From the NCBI RefSeq assembly GCF_030362855.1, contig NZ_JAUCBP010000007.1:682675-746674 (forward strand): 64,000 nucleotides of DNA, read 5' to 3'. This DNA is from Neoalteromonas arenosi. GTDB lineage: Bacteria > Pseudomonadota > Gammaproteobacteria > Enterobacterales > Alteromonadaceae. Shown here piece after piece: positions 26,051 through 35,259 of the stretch. Both the position numbers and the translations under genes were made by a program. Numbering within the stretch: the stretch's first letter is position 1; every line of letters starts with the position of its first letter. The notes beneath the pieces are model-generated. The model was not told the DNA's origin. It saw only the letters and a program-made list of their open reading frames with translations, and did no database searches.

Positions 26051-26134
26051 AAATTAGATTGTAGTGCTCAATGGTGATGATGACTGTGATTGTGTAAGAA
26101 AAAGCCCGCACTTGTAAATAGTTGGCGGCACTTA

Positions 26135-26533
26135 TTAGTGTTTGTCTTTTAACCTTTCCGACAAAGAGTTGAGCTCCATCAACAAAGCGTTTTCTTTAAT
26201 CCGTAATGCACCTAATTCGAAAGTGATTTCAGCTTCCCGCTGTTTTACTTGTTCATAAGTCATATCTCGCGGGGCAAGATGGGGCACGGCGCGCGCCGGT
26301 TCAACTGGGGCTTGTGTTGCAGCAGATTGAGTTGGAGGCTCTGGCTTCTCGCGCAGCGCACGATTGCGTTCAGCCTTATCAATGAGCTCTAGTTTGTCAG
26401 CGAAACGCGTCAGCGCAATACGATTGATATTGATCCCGAGCTCATGACACTGCTCGAGAGTTTTATCGTACAGTCGATAGTTATTAGCGCGGATCAACTT
26501 TTTGACAAGTTCAACCTTATCGTCTTTAAACAC
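26135..26533 (-). CDS. unknown protein with C-terminal coiled coil
   Basis: Protein of 132 residues: a basic helical N-terminus (DDKVELVKKLIRANNYRLYD), a Pro/Ala-rich linker (about 63-88) and a C-terminal heptad-like helix (MTYEQVKQREAEITFELGAL). No signal peptide or membrane segment and no recognised motif. The layout suggests a two-domain adaptor or regulator, but I do not assign a function. Confidence 0.6.
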   Translation of the reverse strand: MFKDDKVELVKKLIRANNYRLYDKTLEQCHELGININRIALTRFADKLELIDKAERNRALREKPEPPTQSAATQAPVEPARAVPHLAPRDMTYEQVKQREAEITFELGALRIKENALLMELNSLSERLKDKH

Positions 26534-26584
26534 AAAGCTCTCTATTTATTGCTGCTATTGGCGTTATCGGCCGAATCGAAATTT

Positions 26585-27514
26585 TTACGAGCGTTGCGTG
26601 GTAAAAATATGATTTTTAACGGCAAACGCGGTTCGCTCCGGTGCTTCCATCATCGGCATGTGGCCTAAATCGTACCATATGTGCACTGTGCATTGCAGAC
26701 CTTGTTGCCAAACGTTGGCACTGCTGACATGGATAAGTTGATCTTGTGCGCCCCAAATCACTAAAGCTGGACAACCAATTTCACTGAGTTCTGCTTCTAG
26801 ATAGTTGTGTTGACGGTTGTAGTCATTAAATATCTTCGCTAGTTCTTGGCTTCTGGCTTGATAGGTTTGGCTAAGCGCGTCGGTCACAACTTTCGGCGCA
26901 AAGGGGGGACGCGCCATCACCATGTTGTAAAACTCATAAAACTCCTTATCAGAGTTCATAACAAACGGGTTACGGCCACTTTGGAGCATCTGTAACATTT
27001 TACTCGGCTCTGGCGAGCTAACACCAGCGGGATCTATTAGCGTAATGCTGTTGCACATATTGCTGTAATACCGCCCCATATGTGCGGCAATAAAGCCCCC
27101 CATAGAGTTACCGACGATGTGTGCAGATGAACAACCTAAACAGTGCAATAGTGCAGCCATTCGTTGCGCCTGTGATTCAATTGAATAATCCCATTGTTGT
27201 TCGAAGCCTGTTTCACCATGTCCGGCTAAATCGGGAATAATGACAAAATAGTCGTTATTGAAGTAACGAGCGAAGCGCAACCAAACGGCATGGCTAGCAC
27301 TAAAACCATGGATTAGAAGTAGGGCAGGTTTGTTCGATTTGCCATTGTGCCAATATACGTGGTCTATTCCCTCAATACTGACTATTGCGCGTTTGAAACC
27401 ATATAGTTTTGCTTCTAGATTGTTACCGCTGTGATAAAGCCAATGACCAAAACGAGGGTAAGAATGCCAGTACGCAATTGCGATAGCTATCGCCAATAAA
27501 CCTAAAATTATCAT
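26585..27514 (-). CDS. alpha/beta hydrolase
   Basis: Protein of 309 residues with an N-terminal hydrophobic helix (about 1-16), an oxyanion region LLIHGFSASHAVW, nucleophile elbow GNSMGG, an acid in IWGAQDQLI and the final His in LGHMPMME: a complete catalytic triad of the lipase/esterase type. It ends a three-gene operon with an SDR and a flavin monooxygenase, overlapping the SDR stop by four bases. It could hydrolyse the ester made by the monooxygenase; inference from context. Confidence 0.85.
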   Translation of the reverse strand: MIILGLLAIAIAIAYWHSYPRFGHWLYHSGNNLEAKLYGFKRAIVSIEGIDHVYWHNGKSNKPALLLIHGFSASHAVWLRFARYFNNDYFVIIPDLAGHGETGFEQQWDYSIESQAQRMAALLHCLGCSSAHIVGNSMGGFIAAHMGRYYSNMCNSITLIDPAGVSSPEPSKMLQMLQSGRNPFVMNSDKEFYEFYNMVMARPPFAPKVVTDALSQTYQARSQELAKIFNDYNRQHNYLEAELSEIGCPALVIWGAQDQLIHVSSANVWQQGLQCTVHIWYDLGHMPMMEAPERTAFAVKNHIFTTQRS

Positions 27515-28389
27515 TTATCTACCTTTTTCTCTGGTACCTGAAATCCAGGGTGATCAAGTCTATAGTCATTTTGCATGTCTAATTGCCGCATTTGTTTACC
27601 GACCAATTTAGCCAACCAGTTTAAGGGCAACAGTCGCGAGGCCATATGCACTAAGCCCGACTGATTACCATAAACAATCCGCGCTTGGTTACGCATAACG
27701 CGAAGCGCAATGTGTTCAGCAATTTTTTGTGGCGCAGTAGTTAGAAACTTACGCTTAAAGGATTGTGAGTTATCACGCCGCGCAATGTTGGTGGAAATAC
27801 CGCCTGGATGAACGAGTTGAATTTGAATGTGCGGATAAATTTCGGCTAGTTCTGCACGAAATGCCTCAGTGTAGCCACGCACAGCAAATTTACTCGCGCA
27901 ATAGTCTGCCGCGTTGGCAGCGCCAATCATACCAAAGATACTCGATACATTGACGATTGCCGCCCAAGGACGGTCGATAAGATAGGGCAACACTGAGCGA
28001 GTGCCGTGCACAACACCGTAAAAATTTACCGCCATGACCCGTTCTAAAGTGGCAAAATCTGAAGCCCACACTGGTGCAGATGTACCTTCAATACCGGCAT
28101 TATTTATACAGATATCAATGTGACCGAACTGCGTATAAGCCTGGTTAACAAAAGACTGCCACGCCTGTGGATCGGCAACGTCCATTTCACGCGTAATTAC
28201 ACTAGCTGCATTATGTTCTTCAATTAGCGCCTCAGCAGTAGCAACTAACAGTTCGCCATCTCTATCGCAGAGTGCTAAATTAGCACCATAACTAGCAAAA
28301 ACCTTTGCTAGCGCTTTACCGATACCCGAAGCTGCACCGGTAACTATAACGGTTTTATTGGTGTAAAACGCTTGGACTGAGGGCATCAA
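27511..28389 (-). CDS. short-chain dehydrogenase/reductase
   Basis: Rossmann enzyme of 292 residues with the SDR signature: TGAASGIGKALA cofactor loop, NNAGIEG, catalytic Ser in VSSIFGM and YCASK with active Tyr and Lys. Asp in LCDRDGE after beta-2 favours NAD(H). The start overlaps the stop of the monooxygenase gene (ATGA) and its own stop overlaps the hydrolase start, so the three are translationally coupled. Confidence 0.88.
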   Translation of the reverse strand: MMPSVQAFYTNKTVIVTGAASGIGKALAKVFASYGANLALCDRDGELLVATAEALIEEHNAASVITREMDVADPQAWQSFVNQAYTQFGHIDICINNAGIEGTSAPVWASDFATLERVMAVNFYGVVHGTRSVLPYLIDRPWAAIVNVSSIFGMIGAANAADYCASKFAVRGYTEAFRAELAEIYPHIQIQLVHPGGISTNIARRDNSQSFKRKFLTTAPQKIAEHIALRVMRNQARIVYGNQSGLVHMASRLLPLNWLAKLVGKQMRQLDMQNDYRLDHPGFQVPEKKVDK

Positions 28390-29858
28390 TTGCCTCCGAA
28401 CTGGTGATGGTTGGGTTTAAACTTTGAACACAAGCGACGGAAGGTAAAACTGAAGCCAGGAAACATTGCGGTTACTTTACCATTTTTACTCTTATACCAA
28501 GAGTTACAACCACCTGATTGCCATACAGTTTGCTGCATCTCTTGGTGAATATGGTTGGTATAGTTTTCTTCAGCCTCTGGCTGTACTTCGATGAAAGCAC
28601 AATTACGCTCTCGCACGGCTCTGATACAGTGCGCGATGTAGCGCATTTGTGATTCAATAACGAACAACGCGGATGTATGGCCTATGCCTGTATTGGGGCC
28701 TGTAACGATAAACAAGTTGGGAAACTTCGGAACGCTGGTACCCAAATATGCCCGCGGGTAGTCGTCCCATACATCGCTTAATTGCGCGCCATCTCTGCCA
28801 ATAACGGGATAAGAAATAATCCCATCAGCGGCGTCATAACCAGTTGAATAGATCAAAACATCGATAGGTACTTCTGTACCTCGGGTGGTTCTGATACTCG
28901 ATTCCGTTAACTCAGCGATTGCATCATTTTTGTCATGTAGGGTGGTACTCGTATGTGCTAATGCAGGTAATAACGTACTGGAGACGATGATCCGTTTGCA
29001 ACCAATAGTGAAGTTTGGCGTTAACTTTTCGCGCAGTTCGGGATCAGCAATTTGTTTATTTAACTGACGTTTGGCCGGGATAGTACCCAAAAAGTGCAAC
29101 AGGCGCCGTGAATATTTAAAGCCAAGAATACGAACTTCTAACAACCAGTAAATTAACCAGCGCAGCGCATAGTAAAAGGGTTTCTTGCGCAATAACCAAC
29201 GCTGCCAAGGTTTGAAGATAATGTCCCAACGCGGCAGCAACCAGTGCGGTGTGCGCTGAAACACATGGAGTTCTTTGACCTTGTCTACAATAGCGGGGAT
29301 CACCTGCGCAGCACTGGCTCCGCTACCCATTATTGCAACGCGTTTGCCCGCCAGATCAATACTGTGATCCCAGTTGTTGGTATGCCAAGTGTGGCCTGTG
29401 AACTTTTCTTGGCCAGGGATTTTGGGAATGATTGGCGTGCTGAGAGGCCCTGACGCATTAATTAAAAACTGACTAGTGTATATAGTTGAGTTATTAACTG
29501 TTACTTGCCAAAGACTTTGCTCTTCGAGCCATTTAACTTCGGTAACGTTGGCGCTGGTGACTGTTTTTTCTGTTAGCCTGTATTTGGTGTAAACGTGTTG
29601 TGTGTAGTTTTCTAGCTCTTTTTGCTCTGCAAACATACGCGACCAATCGTAGGGCTCGAAGGAGAGTGAATAAAGTGGGGAGTGGACGTCTACAGCTGCG
29701 CCGGGGTAGCTATTTTGCGCCCATGTGCCTCCAATGAAAGCTCGGCGCTCGAGTAGCAAATAGTCCGTAATACCCATTTTGTTTAATTCGATAGCGGCAC
29801 ATTGACCACCAAAACCACTGCCAATGATAAGGGCCGTGAACTGTTTTTCCTGTTGCAC
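28386..29858 (-). CDS. flavin-containing monooxygenase, Baeyer-Villiger type
   Basis: Protein of 490 residues with two Rossmann nucleotide sites, FAD site GSGFGGQCAAIEL near the N-terminus and NADPH site IMGSGASAAQVIP about residue 176. Between them is the Baeyer-Villiger fingerprint F-x-G-x3-H-x3-W-D (in FTGHTWHTNNWD). Converts ketones to esters or lactones with NADPH and oxygen. First gene of the minus-strand cassette; divergent from the glutamate-synthase-like gene, with about 105 bp between them. Substrate unknown. Confidence 0.87.
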   Translation of the reverse strand: MQQEKQFTALIIGSGFGGQCAAIELNKMGITDYLLLERRAFIGGTWAQNSYPGAAVDVHSPLYSLSFEPYDWSRMFAEQKELENYTQHVYTKYRLTEKTVTSANVTEVKWLEEQSLWQVTVNNSTIYTSQFLINASGPLSTPIIPKIPGQEKFTGHTWHTNNWDHSIDLAGKRVAIMGSGASAAQVIPAIVDKVKELHVFQRTPHWLLPRWDIIFKPWQRWLLRKKPFYYALRWLIYWLLEVRILGFKYSRRLLHFLGTIPAKRQLNKQIADPELREKLTPNFTIGCKRIIVSSTLLPALAHTSTTLHDKNDAIAELTESSIRTTRGTEVPIDVLIYSTGYDAADGIISYPVIGRDGAQLSDVWDDYPRAYLGTSVPKFPNLFIVTGPNTGIGHTSALFVIESQMRYIAHCIRAVRERNCAFIEVQPEAEENYTNHIHQEMQQTVWQSGGCNSWYKSKNGKVTAMFPGFSFTFRRLCSKFKPNHHQFGGN

Positions 29859-29963
29859 AGTCAGTCTCTTATTATTTTATTAATCAATACTCTACTCAGG
29901 CTGAGCGGGAGATGCTATAAAAACAGTAATCTGTTTGCCAATCACTACGATGGAGTTGTCAAA

Positions 29964-31628
29964 ATGGAACAACGGGCGATAGCGATTTTAAGTCTTTTGT
30001 TGATAGTGTCGTTAGTCGCCACCGTTAGCTTTAACGGTCCAATCTGGGTTCCAGTGGCGCTTGCACTATTAACTGCGCTTGCGATTTATGACCGCGTGCA
30101 ACGAAAGCACTCGATTCTTAGAAATTTTCCTTTTGTTGGGAGAGGGCGTTGGATAATTGAACGAATCCGACCGTTTATCCAACAATATGTTATAGAGTCG
30201 GACACCGGCGGTGCACCCATTCAACGCATGTTTCGCAACATCGTCTACCAACGTGCGAAAAATAGCCTAGAAACAATCCCGTTTGGCACGCAACTCGATA
30301 CTTATCAAGAAGGGTACGAGTGGATTGGTCATTCATTATCAGCTAATGAAGTTGATAATATTGATTGTTCTCCCCGCGTAACTATTGGCGGACCAGCTTG
30401 CAAGCAGCCTTACAGTGCCAGCATTTTGAATATCTCTGCAATGAGCTACGGTTCGTTGAGTAAAAATGCAATTTTGGCATTGAATAAAGGTGCGCGAAAA
30501 GGGGGCTTTTATCACAATACCGGCGAAGGCGGCCTAAGTCCTTACCACCTGAAACACGGCGGTGATATTGTGTGGCAAATAGGCACTGGATATTTTGGTT
30601 GCCGAACCGATGACGGTAATTTTGACCCAGAGCAATTTAAACAAAATGCCCTGCGCGAAAGCGTGAAAATGATAGAGATTAAGCTTTCCCAAGGTGCAAA
30701 ACCCGGTCATGGCGGTATCTTACCGGCGCATAAAAACTCACCTGAAATCGCAAAAATACGCGGTGTTGAGCCCTATACACAAGTAGATAGTCCAGCTCGT
30801 CACAGTGCGTTTAAAACACCGCTGGAAATGATGGATTTTATTCAACAACTGCGAGAATTATCCGGTGGTAAACCGATTGGAATTAAGTTGGCACTCGGTC
30901 GGCGCAGTGAGTTCGTTGCGATGTGCAAGGCAATGGTAGATAGCGGTATAAGCCCTGACTTTGTCACCGTCGATGGCGGCGAGGGCGGTACCGGTGCAGC
31001 ACCACTGGAATACAGTAATTCAATAGGCACGCCACTCAAAGAAGCGCTTGCCTTCGTTGATGATATTCTCACTGGTTACGGGCTGCGCGATGCAATTAAA
31101 GTCATTGCTTCCGGTAAGATCATTACCGGTTTTCACATCACTAAACACATCGCGTTAGGTGCTGATATATGCAATAGCGCGCGTGGAATGATGTTGGCAC
31201 TTGGCTGCGTTCAGTCACTATCGTGTAACACTAATAAGTGCCCAACCGGCGTCGCAACGCAAGATGAGTCACTGGCAAAAGGGTTAGTTGTTGAAGATAA
31301 ATTTGAACGCGTTTATTCATTTCACAAACGCACGGTCCATGTTACAGCGGATATCATTTCTTCGGTTGGTTTAGCGCATACTGACCAATTAAATCGAGCC
31401 CACATATTTCGTCGCGTAAACCAAGAAACAGTTAAACGCTACGATCAAATTTATCCAATCATTGGGCACGGCGCATTTCTGCAAGGTATGGTTCCCGAGC
31501 ACTATCGCTTAGATGTTGAAGAGGCCAGTGCGAATTCGTTTGTACCACGCGTGCAATTAACCAGTGTCGATCAAAACGAAACATTTATTCCAATCGCGGT
31601 GGTAGGAGAGAACAATGGCAGCAAGTAA
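29964..31628 (+). CDS. FMN-binding glutamate-synthase-like membrane protein
   Basis: Protein of 554 residues with two N-terminal hydrophobic segments (residues 5-45) and a glutamate synthase-type TIM barrel (about 100-500). The 3Fe-4S Cys cluster is visible in LGCVQSLSCNTNKCPTGVATQ, and FMN-site motifs such as GEGGLSPYH and DGGEGGTGAAP are intact. There is no glutaminase domain, so it is not a normal GltB. The ATG at 29964 is preceded by GGAG. Next gene starts inside its last codons. Confidence 0.85.
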   Translation: MEQRAIAILSLLLIVSLVATVSFNGPIWVPVALALLTALAIYDRVQRKHSILRNFPFVGRGRWIIERIRPFIQQYVIESDTGGAPIQRMFRNIVYQRAKNSLETIPFGTQLDTYQEGYEWIGHSLSANEVDNIDCSPRVTIGGPACKQPYSASILNISAMSYGSLSKNAILALNKGARKGGFYHNTGEGGLSPYHLKHGGDIVWQIGTGYFGCRTDDGNFDPEQFKQNALRESVKMIEIKLSQGAKPGHGGILPAHKNSPEIAKIRGVEPYTQVDSPARHSAFKTPLEMMDFIQQLRELSGGKPIGIKLALGRRSEFVAMCKAMVDSGISPDFVTVDGGEGGTGAAPLEYSNSIGTPLKEALAFVDDILTGYGLRDAIKVIASGKIITGFHITKHIALGADICNSARGMMLALGCVQSLSCNTNKCPTGVATQDESLAKGLVVEDKFERVYSFHKRTVHVTADIISSVGLAHTDQLNRAHIFRRVNQETVKRYDQIYPIIGHGAFLQGMVPEHYRLDVEEASANSFVPRVQLTSVDQNETFIPIAVVGENNGSK

Positions 31629-31986
31629 AGTTGGTACAATGGGATGGCTAGACTTAACAGTCGATAATGCCGATGAGGTTAAAGCGTTCTATCAGCAAGT
31701 CGTAGGTTGGACATCAGCCGATGTATCGATGGGCGAGTATAATGACTATATGATGAAAGCTGAGAACGGTAACGAAACTGCAGGTATTTGTCACAATCGT
31801 GACGCGAATAAAGGCTTACCTGCAAAATGGTTACCTTACTTTATTATTGCAGATATCAAATCATCACTCACAAGTGTCACGAATTTAGGTGGTAAACAGC
31901 TATCTGAAATTCGCAGTTATGGGGACAGTCGATTTGTGATTATTAAAGATCCTGCGGGCGCAGTTTGTGCGTTATATCAGGAGTAA
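31615..31986 (+). CDS. VOC-superfamily (glyoxalase-like) protein
   Basis: Protein of 123 residues with the bleomycin-resistance/glyoxalase fold pattern: GWLDLTVDNADEVKAFYQQVVGW at the start and VIIKDPAGAVCALYQ at the end. One such module normally dimerises. Metal-ligand positions cannot be fixed by eye. Start overlaps the preceding gene by 14 bases. Confidence 0.83.
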   Translation: MAASKVGTMGWLDLTVDNADEVKAFYQQVVGWTSADVSMGEYNDYMMKAENGNETAGICHNRDANKGLPAKWLPYFIIADIKSSLTSVTNLGGKQLSEIRSYGDSRFVIIKDPAGAVCALYQE

Positions 31987-31991
31987 TTGAG

Positions 31992-32990
31992 TTGGCCGAC
32001 AAACATATCCGTTGGGGAATTTTGGGGTGCGGCGGCATCGCGCAGATGTTTATGAGCAGCATCCAACCTGTAGCCAATACATCCGTTGTAGCCTGTGCAG
32101 CACGAAATCATAAAAATGCACAGGCTTTTGCCAATGAGCATGGCATTAAAACGGCCTATGCGAGCTATGCGGATCTTATAAGTGCAGACGACCTTGATGC
32201 GATTTATGTCGCTAACACCCACAATGCGCACTATGCAACAGCGAAAGCCTGCCTTGAAGCAGGAAAGCCCGTGCTATGTGAAAAGCCACTCACGGTAAAT
32301 ACAGCTCAGTCAAAGGCGCTTTTTGAGCTAGCGAAGAAACACAATGTGTTACTGGTTGAAGCGGTATGGACACGTTTTTTACCCGCGATTATTGCGCTTC
32401 AAGAGCAACTATCTAAAGGCATTATCGGCGATGTTCTTTCGGTTAATGTAAACTTTTCAATTACCGGCGAATTCGACCCTAAGCACCGATTAAACAATCC
32501 AGAAACGGCAGGGGGTTCATTATTAGACTTAGGGATTTATCCGATCACTATGGCTGATATTGTTTTCGACGCCGAGCCGATTAATATTCAAAGTCAGGTA
32601 AGTAAGGGCCCAACCGGCGTCGATCAGCGCGCTCAATTTCTAGTTGAATACCCGAATGAAAAGCATGCAATGCTCAGCTGCGCTTTTGTGCAACACGCCC
32701 CCATTGTGGCAATAATTTCTGGCACAGATGGTTATATAGAGGTCCCGCATTTTTTGGGCGCTAGAGAATTAATCGTGCAAAGAGCAGGGCGCGTGGAGCA
32801 ATTAAATTTTGAATATCCAGAGGGCCATAATTTCACACCTGAAATAACGCAGTTTAATGCGGATCTAAGTGATGGCAATATACATTCAACAATACTGCCA
32901 CCAAACAAAACAATGAGAGTAATGAAAATTATGGATACTCTGCGTGAGCAGTGGCAATTGCGTTATCCTGAAGATATTGAGTCTGTGTAA
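31992..32990 (+). CDS. Gfo/Idh/MocA family oxidoreductase
   Basis: NAD(P)-dependent oxidoreductase of about 332 residues. N-terminal Rossmann domain (WGILGCGGIAQMF, residues about 6-18) and the family motif EKPLTVN, followed by the C-terminal alpha/beta domain with GGSLLDLGIYPI. Related to trans-1,2-dihydrobenzene-1,2-diol dehydrogenases and glucose-fructose-type enzymes; the substrate is not readable. I chose TTG at 31992, which has CAGGAG upstream; an earlier in-frame start at 31965 would overlap the VOC gene. Confidence 0.83.
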   Translation: MADKHIRWGILGCGGIAQMFMSSIQPVANTSVVACAARNHKNAQAFANEHGIKTAYASYADLISADDLDAIYVANTHNAHYATAKACLEAGKPVLCEKPLTVNTAQSKALFELAKKHNVLLVEAVWTRFLPAIIALQEQLSKGIIGDVLSVNVNFSITGEFDPKHRLNNPETAGGSLLDLGIYPITMADIVFDAEPINIQSQVSKGPTGVDQRAQFLVEYPNEKHAMLSCAFVQHAPIVAIISGTDGYIEVPHFLGARELIVQRAGRVEQLNFEYPEGHNFTPEITQFNADLSDGNIHSTILPPNKTMRVMKIMDTLREQWQLRYPEDIESV

Positions 32991-33073
32991 ACGGTTAAAA
33001 AACTTGAAGAGCAACGTAAAAGCATTGCACTATAAATTTCGAAACCACTTCTACTTTTTTATTGGAGTTAAAA

Positions 33074-33532
33074 ATGATTAGGGAAGATCTAGAATACGTA
33101 GGTTTTTTTGCGAGAGTCGGGGCAAGCATCATTGACGGTGTTTTGTTATTGGTAATTTCTTTACCGGTATTATTTGTGATCTATGGCGACGATTATTTAT
33201 ACAGTACAGAAGTTATACAAGGGCCTGCTGATTTCTTCATTAATTATGTTTTACCCCCGTTCATTGTCATTTCTTTTTGGGCGGCAAAACAAGCCACTCC
33301 CGGTAAAATGGCGGTAAGAGCTAAAATTGTCGATGCACAAACGGGAAATGCTTGCGGGTTAGGTCAGTTAATAGGTCGCTACCTTGGCTACATCATATCC
33401 ATGCTCCCTTTGGGATTAGGCCTATTATGGGTCGCTTTTGATGATAAAAAACAAGGGTTCCACGACAAACTGGCTGGGACGGTCGTTGTGCGTAAAAAAG
33501 AGCGTAAGCCGAAAGCTGTTTCCTTTGACTAA
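33074..33532 (+). CDS. RDD-family membrane protein
   Basis: Protein of 152 residues with three membrane segments (about 15-40, 55-75 and 100-120) and the RDD signature: ARVGASIIDGV at the start with conserved Arg and Asp, TPGKMAVRAKIVDA in the middle and KKQGFHDKLAGTVVV at the end. RDD proteins have been linked to ion exchange but most are uncharacterised. ATG at 33074 is preceded by GGAG at good spacing. Confidence 0.85.
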   Translation: MIREDLEYVGFFARVGASIIDGVLLLVISLPVLFVIYGDDYLYSTEVIQGPADFFINYVLPPFIVISFWAAKQATPGKMAVRAKIVDAQTGNACGLGQLIGRYLGYIISMLPLGLGLLWVAFDDKKQGFHDKLAGTVVVRKKERKPKAVSFD

Positions 33533-33712
33533 TTTGCAACGTGTTTCGCGGGAGGGTTTAGCTCCAGCTTGACAACTCTAAAGACGAACATTGGAAGGTA
33601 ATAATTCACTTGGAAAGCGAAGACTCGCGTAATTACTCGCTATTGGGATGCAAAGGAAAACCTATAAGCTATATTTATAACAATTGCACACAGTAATAAT
33701 GATTTAATTCAA

Positions 33713-34084
33713 ATGCCGTATGAAATTCATGTTAATGATAACCATGTATTGATAAGGCTCACCGAGGTAGTTACATCAATAGATTTGTTGAAATCCCTCG
33801 AAGATATTGAGTTTTTGAACTGTTTAGAAAAGACTGGCGTTGCGGTTTATGACTATAGTGACGCAAAAGAATCTCTTGTAACGATTGAAGATGCCGCACA
33901 TTTAGCACATGTCGCGAATAAAATGGTTGAGTATCAACCATCGCTAAAGGTAATCATTATTCCGCTAGATCCCAATAAACTGGAAAAGGCACATGCTTAC
34001 GAGTCGGCGATTACCAATCCTAAAGTCTCAGTGCACATATGTAAAAGCCTCAAACAACTAGACGAAGTATTGAATAACCAGTGA
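33713..34084 (+). CDS. STAS/SpoIIAA-like protein
   Basis: Soluble protein of 123 residues with alternating beta and alpha elements resembling the SpoIIAA-like (DUF3478/STAS) fold: VLIRLTEVVT, AVYDYSDAKESL, then an amphipathic helix and SLKVIIIPLD. Family membership is judged by pattern only. It stands alone, with 180 bp of non-coding sequence before it and about 490 bp after. Confidence 0.55.
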   Translation: MPYEIHVNDNHVLIRLTEVVTSIDLLKSLEDIEFLNCLEKTGVAVYDYSDAKESLVTIEDAAHLAHVANKMVEYQPSLKVIIIPLDPNKLEKAHAYESAITNPKVSVHICKSLKQLDEVLNNQ

Positions 34085-34574
34085 CACATTGGTTGGATAG
34101 TTAGTTGATTAGCTCTTCGGCGTTTATTAACTTTGCGAAGGGCATACGTTCTTGGGTTTATAATCTTAATATAGTATTTAACATAATATACATTATGCGC
34201 AATATAGGGTATGTGTAAATAGTGTGCTAATTTAGCTATAACTGCTGCATATCATCGAAGTTTAATAACTGCCATTTAGTACGCCCTTGAAGTAACACGT
34301 GTACCCAAAGCCAGTTCTCTAATCTTGTTGTAATCAGACTTGCCCTGAGTGCCATATTTTTTATCAGTCGATTATTACTAGATACAGATACTGACGATAT
34401 GACTCAGTCGTAAAAAAGCTTTTGCAATAATGCTAATTGAAAAAACGGCTTGTCACTGTAATATACAATTGCCTGATTAAGGAAACGTCATTTAAAACCT
34501 AAACTTAGCTGGGCGACCAAAGCAATGTATAACACTTAAATATTTCTAGGAATCACAACGGACTTGAATATTTT
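34085..34574. other. 490-bp AT-rich intergenic region
   Basis: No reading frame with a credible start and ribosome site, no RNA gene and no terminator were seen. Local AT-rich dyads occur (around 34165-34200, with repeated TATA/ATAT runs). It lies upstream of the orphan MSHA-type pilin gene and probably holds its promoter and leader, but no box could be assigned with confidence. Confidence 0.5.
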
Positions 34575-35108
34575 ATGGTAGTAAAAAGTCAACGCAATGG
34601 CTTCACACTTATTGAGCTTATTTTAGTCATTGTAATAATTGGAGTGCTTGCAGTTATTGCTGCCCCGCGGTTTATCGACTTATCCGGTGATGCGAATGCG
34701 GCAGTAATGAAAAACATGGAAGGCAACCTGGAAACATCGCTCAATTTAATCCTTGCGAAAAAAGCGATACAAAGAGCAAGCAGTACCGTTGACTACGGTG
34801 GCGACACGATAGTCCTACAAAGTGGATTCCCACAACCCGATGCGTCCCAACTGCGCTATTGGCTCAATACCTCTCTACCTTCAACTACATTTACAGCCGA
34901 TCGCTACACGGTTCCTTGCGATCTCTCTGACTTCTGTGTCGTTGGCAACAGACCCGCTTCTGAAGCGCCTGTAATTCCCGGTCTAAATTCTGGAACAAAG
35001 CTTTATATTTGGCCTAAAGGATACGTACTTGATGCTTGTTTTGCCTATTACGGAAACCCAGATGATGGTAGCTTGCCAGTTATCGGTGCAATAACTACAG
35101 GATGCTAA
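34575..35108 (+). CDS. orphan MSHA-type major or minor pilin
   Basis: Prepilin of 177 residues, leader MVVKSQRNG followed by FTLIELILVIVIIGVLAVIAAPRF, the MshA/MshB-type helix start (APRFIDL). The globular part carries Cys pairs (VPCDLSDFCVV and a C-terminal ACF...GC). Length and the RFIDLSGDA motif match mannose-sensitive haemagglutinin pilins. No msh assembly genes lie nearby, so the pilin must use machinery encoded elsewhere. Confidence 0.85.
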   Translation: MVVKSQRNGFTLIELILVIVIIGVLAVIAAPRFIDLSGDANAAVMKNMEGNLETSLNLILAKKAIQRASSTVDYGGDTIVLQSGFPQPDASQLRYWLNTSLPSTTFTADRYTVPCDLSDFCVVGNRPASEAPVIPGLNSGTKLYIWPKGYVLDACFAYYGNPDDGSLPVIGAITTGC

Positions 35109-35259
35109 TCTTTATTACGTCGCTTTCCTTTAATTTCATTCAGAAACAAATTCCATATCCAGTGTAAATTGAGTATTCACCGTGTAAATCCAACGGTTTA
35201 TTGATTATGCTGATAGACTTACGTTTTCATTTAGATAAAACACCGATTGAGCAAAATCA

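Noticed and set aside
26095-26125. Terminator-like GCCCGC near the antiporter gene
   Set aside because: No complementary arm follows, so no stable hairpin can form.
31965-31991. Longer N-terminus for the Gfo/Idh/MocA protein
   Set aside because: It would overlap the VOC gene and lacks a ribosome site; TTG at 31992 has CAGGAG upstream.
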